64,000 nt of DNA from Enterobacteriaceae bacterium RIT691 (lineage in GTDB: Bacteria > Pseudomonadota > Gammaproteobacteria > Enterobacterales > Enterobacteriaceae): the NCBI GenBank assembly GCA_009668205.1, contig WJYM01000003.1:538600-602599 (forward strand). Direction: 5' to 3'. Below, in pieces: positions 63,774 to 64,000 of this stretch. The position numbers and the translations under genes were made by a program. The notes below the pieces were generated by a model that had not been told where the DNA came from, did no database searches, and saw only the letters and a program-made list of their open reading frames with translations. The stretch's first letter is position 1; each line of letters starts with the position of its first letter.

Positions 63774-64000
63774 ACAGCGGACTGATATTCAACCACAGCC
63801 ACCACCTGTTAAAGGTGCGCGGCAGCACATCACCGCTCGATGTGCTGAATTTTGAAGGCCGGGAAGCACTGAGCACACCGTTCAGTTATGCCATTCAGTT
63901 CACCAGTACCGACAAAGCCATCACACCCGCGACCATGCTGATGCAGGATGCCTCACTGACCTTGCAGGCTCCGGTGACACAACTGGCGGGTATTGCCGCT
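63770..64000 (+). CDS. vgrG: T6SS spike protein VgrG (3' truncated by window edge)
   Basis: The first 77 codons of a VgrG/TssI protein: MNSGLIFNHSHHLLKVRGST, then LDVLNFEGREALSTPFSYAI, the usual N-terminal gp27-like start. VgrG trimers tip the Hcp tube and carry effectors. The ATG overlaps the clpV stop (ATGA). The window ends in the gene, so any C-terminal effector extension cannot be judged. tssA, tssE, tssF, tssG, tssJ and tssM are absent from the window and presumably follow. Confidence 0.92.
   Translation, partial: MNSGLIFNHSHHLLKVRGSTSPLDVLNFEGREALSTPFSYAIQFTSTDKAITPATMLMQDASLTLQAPVTQLAGIAA

Overview
The window is chromosomal DNA from a member of the Enterobacteriaceae close to Enterobacter, Lelliottia or Leclercia. 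The evidence is the E. coli-like order colanic acid genes, galF, gnd, ugd, his operon, yeeZ-yeeY-plaP-sbcB-dacD-sbmC-yeeA-yeeX, with near full-length recognisable E. coli orthologues, plus enterobacterial ERIC and REP repeats. The species cannot be fixed from the sequence alone.

Layout. (1) 1-9.4 kb: the 3' part of the colanic acid operon: cpsB (cut by the window edge), cpsG, wcaJ, wzxC, wcaK, wcaL, wcaM, all on the + strand, with a dyad repeat and an ERIC element between genes. (2) 9.5-14.6 kb: galF, gnd, ugd and a convergent UDP-glucuronate 4-epimerase, making nucleotide sugars. Nothing lies between galF and gnd, where many enterics carry the O-antigen or capsule genes. (3) 14.6-30.1 kb: an AT-rich, foreign-looking surface polysaccharide island. 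It opens with a JUMPstart/ops element and has wzm, wzt, wbbM, glf, wbbN and wbbO in the order of the Klebsiella D-galactan I (O2a) cluster. It continues with an O-acyltransferase, three GT2 glycosyltransferases (two with coiled-coil tails), a GtrC-like membrane glycosyltransferase and a second acyltransferase. (4) 30.1-37.5 kb: the complete his operon on the - strand, hisLGDCBHAFI, with leader peptide, attenuator and promoter. (5) 37.6-46.2 kb: yeeZ, yeeY, plaP, sbcB (-), dacD, sbmC with a probable LexA-controlled promoter, yeeA and yeeX. (6) 46.5-53.2 kb: a cyclic-di-GMP module of two tandem paralogous membrane EAL phosphodiesterases and a GGDEF diguanylate cyclase. (7) 53.2-64.0 kb: a 1.4 kb AT-rich spacer, then the start of a type VI secretion (T6SS) locus: tssB, tssC, tssK, tssL, an OmpA-domain gene, hcp, clpV and the start of vgrG, running off the window.

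How the parts work together. Regions 1-3 form one surface-glycan block. cpsB/cpsG supply GDP-mannose precursors. WcaJ starts the colanic acid unit, WcaK and WcaL build it and WzxC flips it. Glf converts UDP-Galp to UDP-Galf for a galactan-type O-antigen made by WbbO/WbbM and exported by Wzm/Wzt. The extra transferases and acylases probably decorate this polymer.

The observation most worth a second look is a second exact ops element. Fifteen bases are identical to the O-antigen JUMPstart core, and they lie in the leader of clpV, downstream of a strong hcp terminator. This suggests that RfaH controls the distal part of this T6SS.
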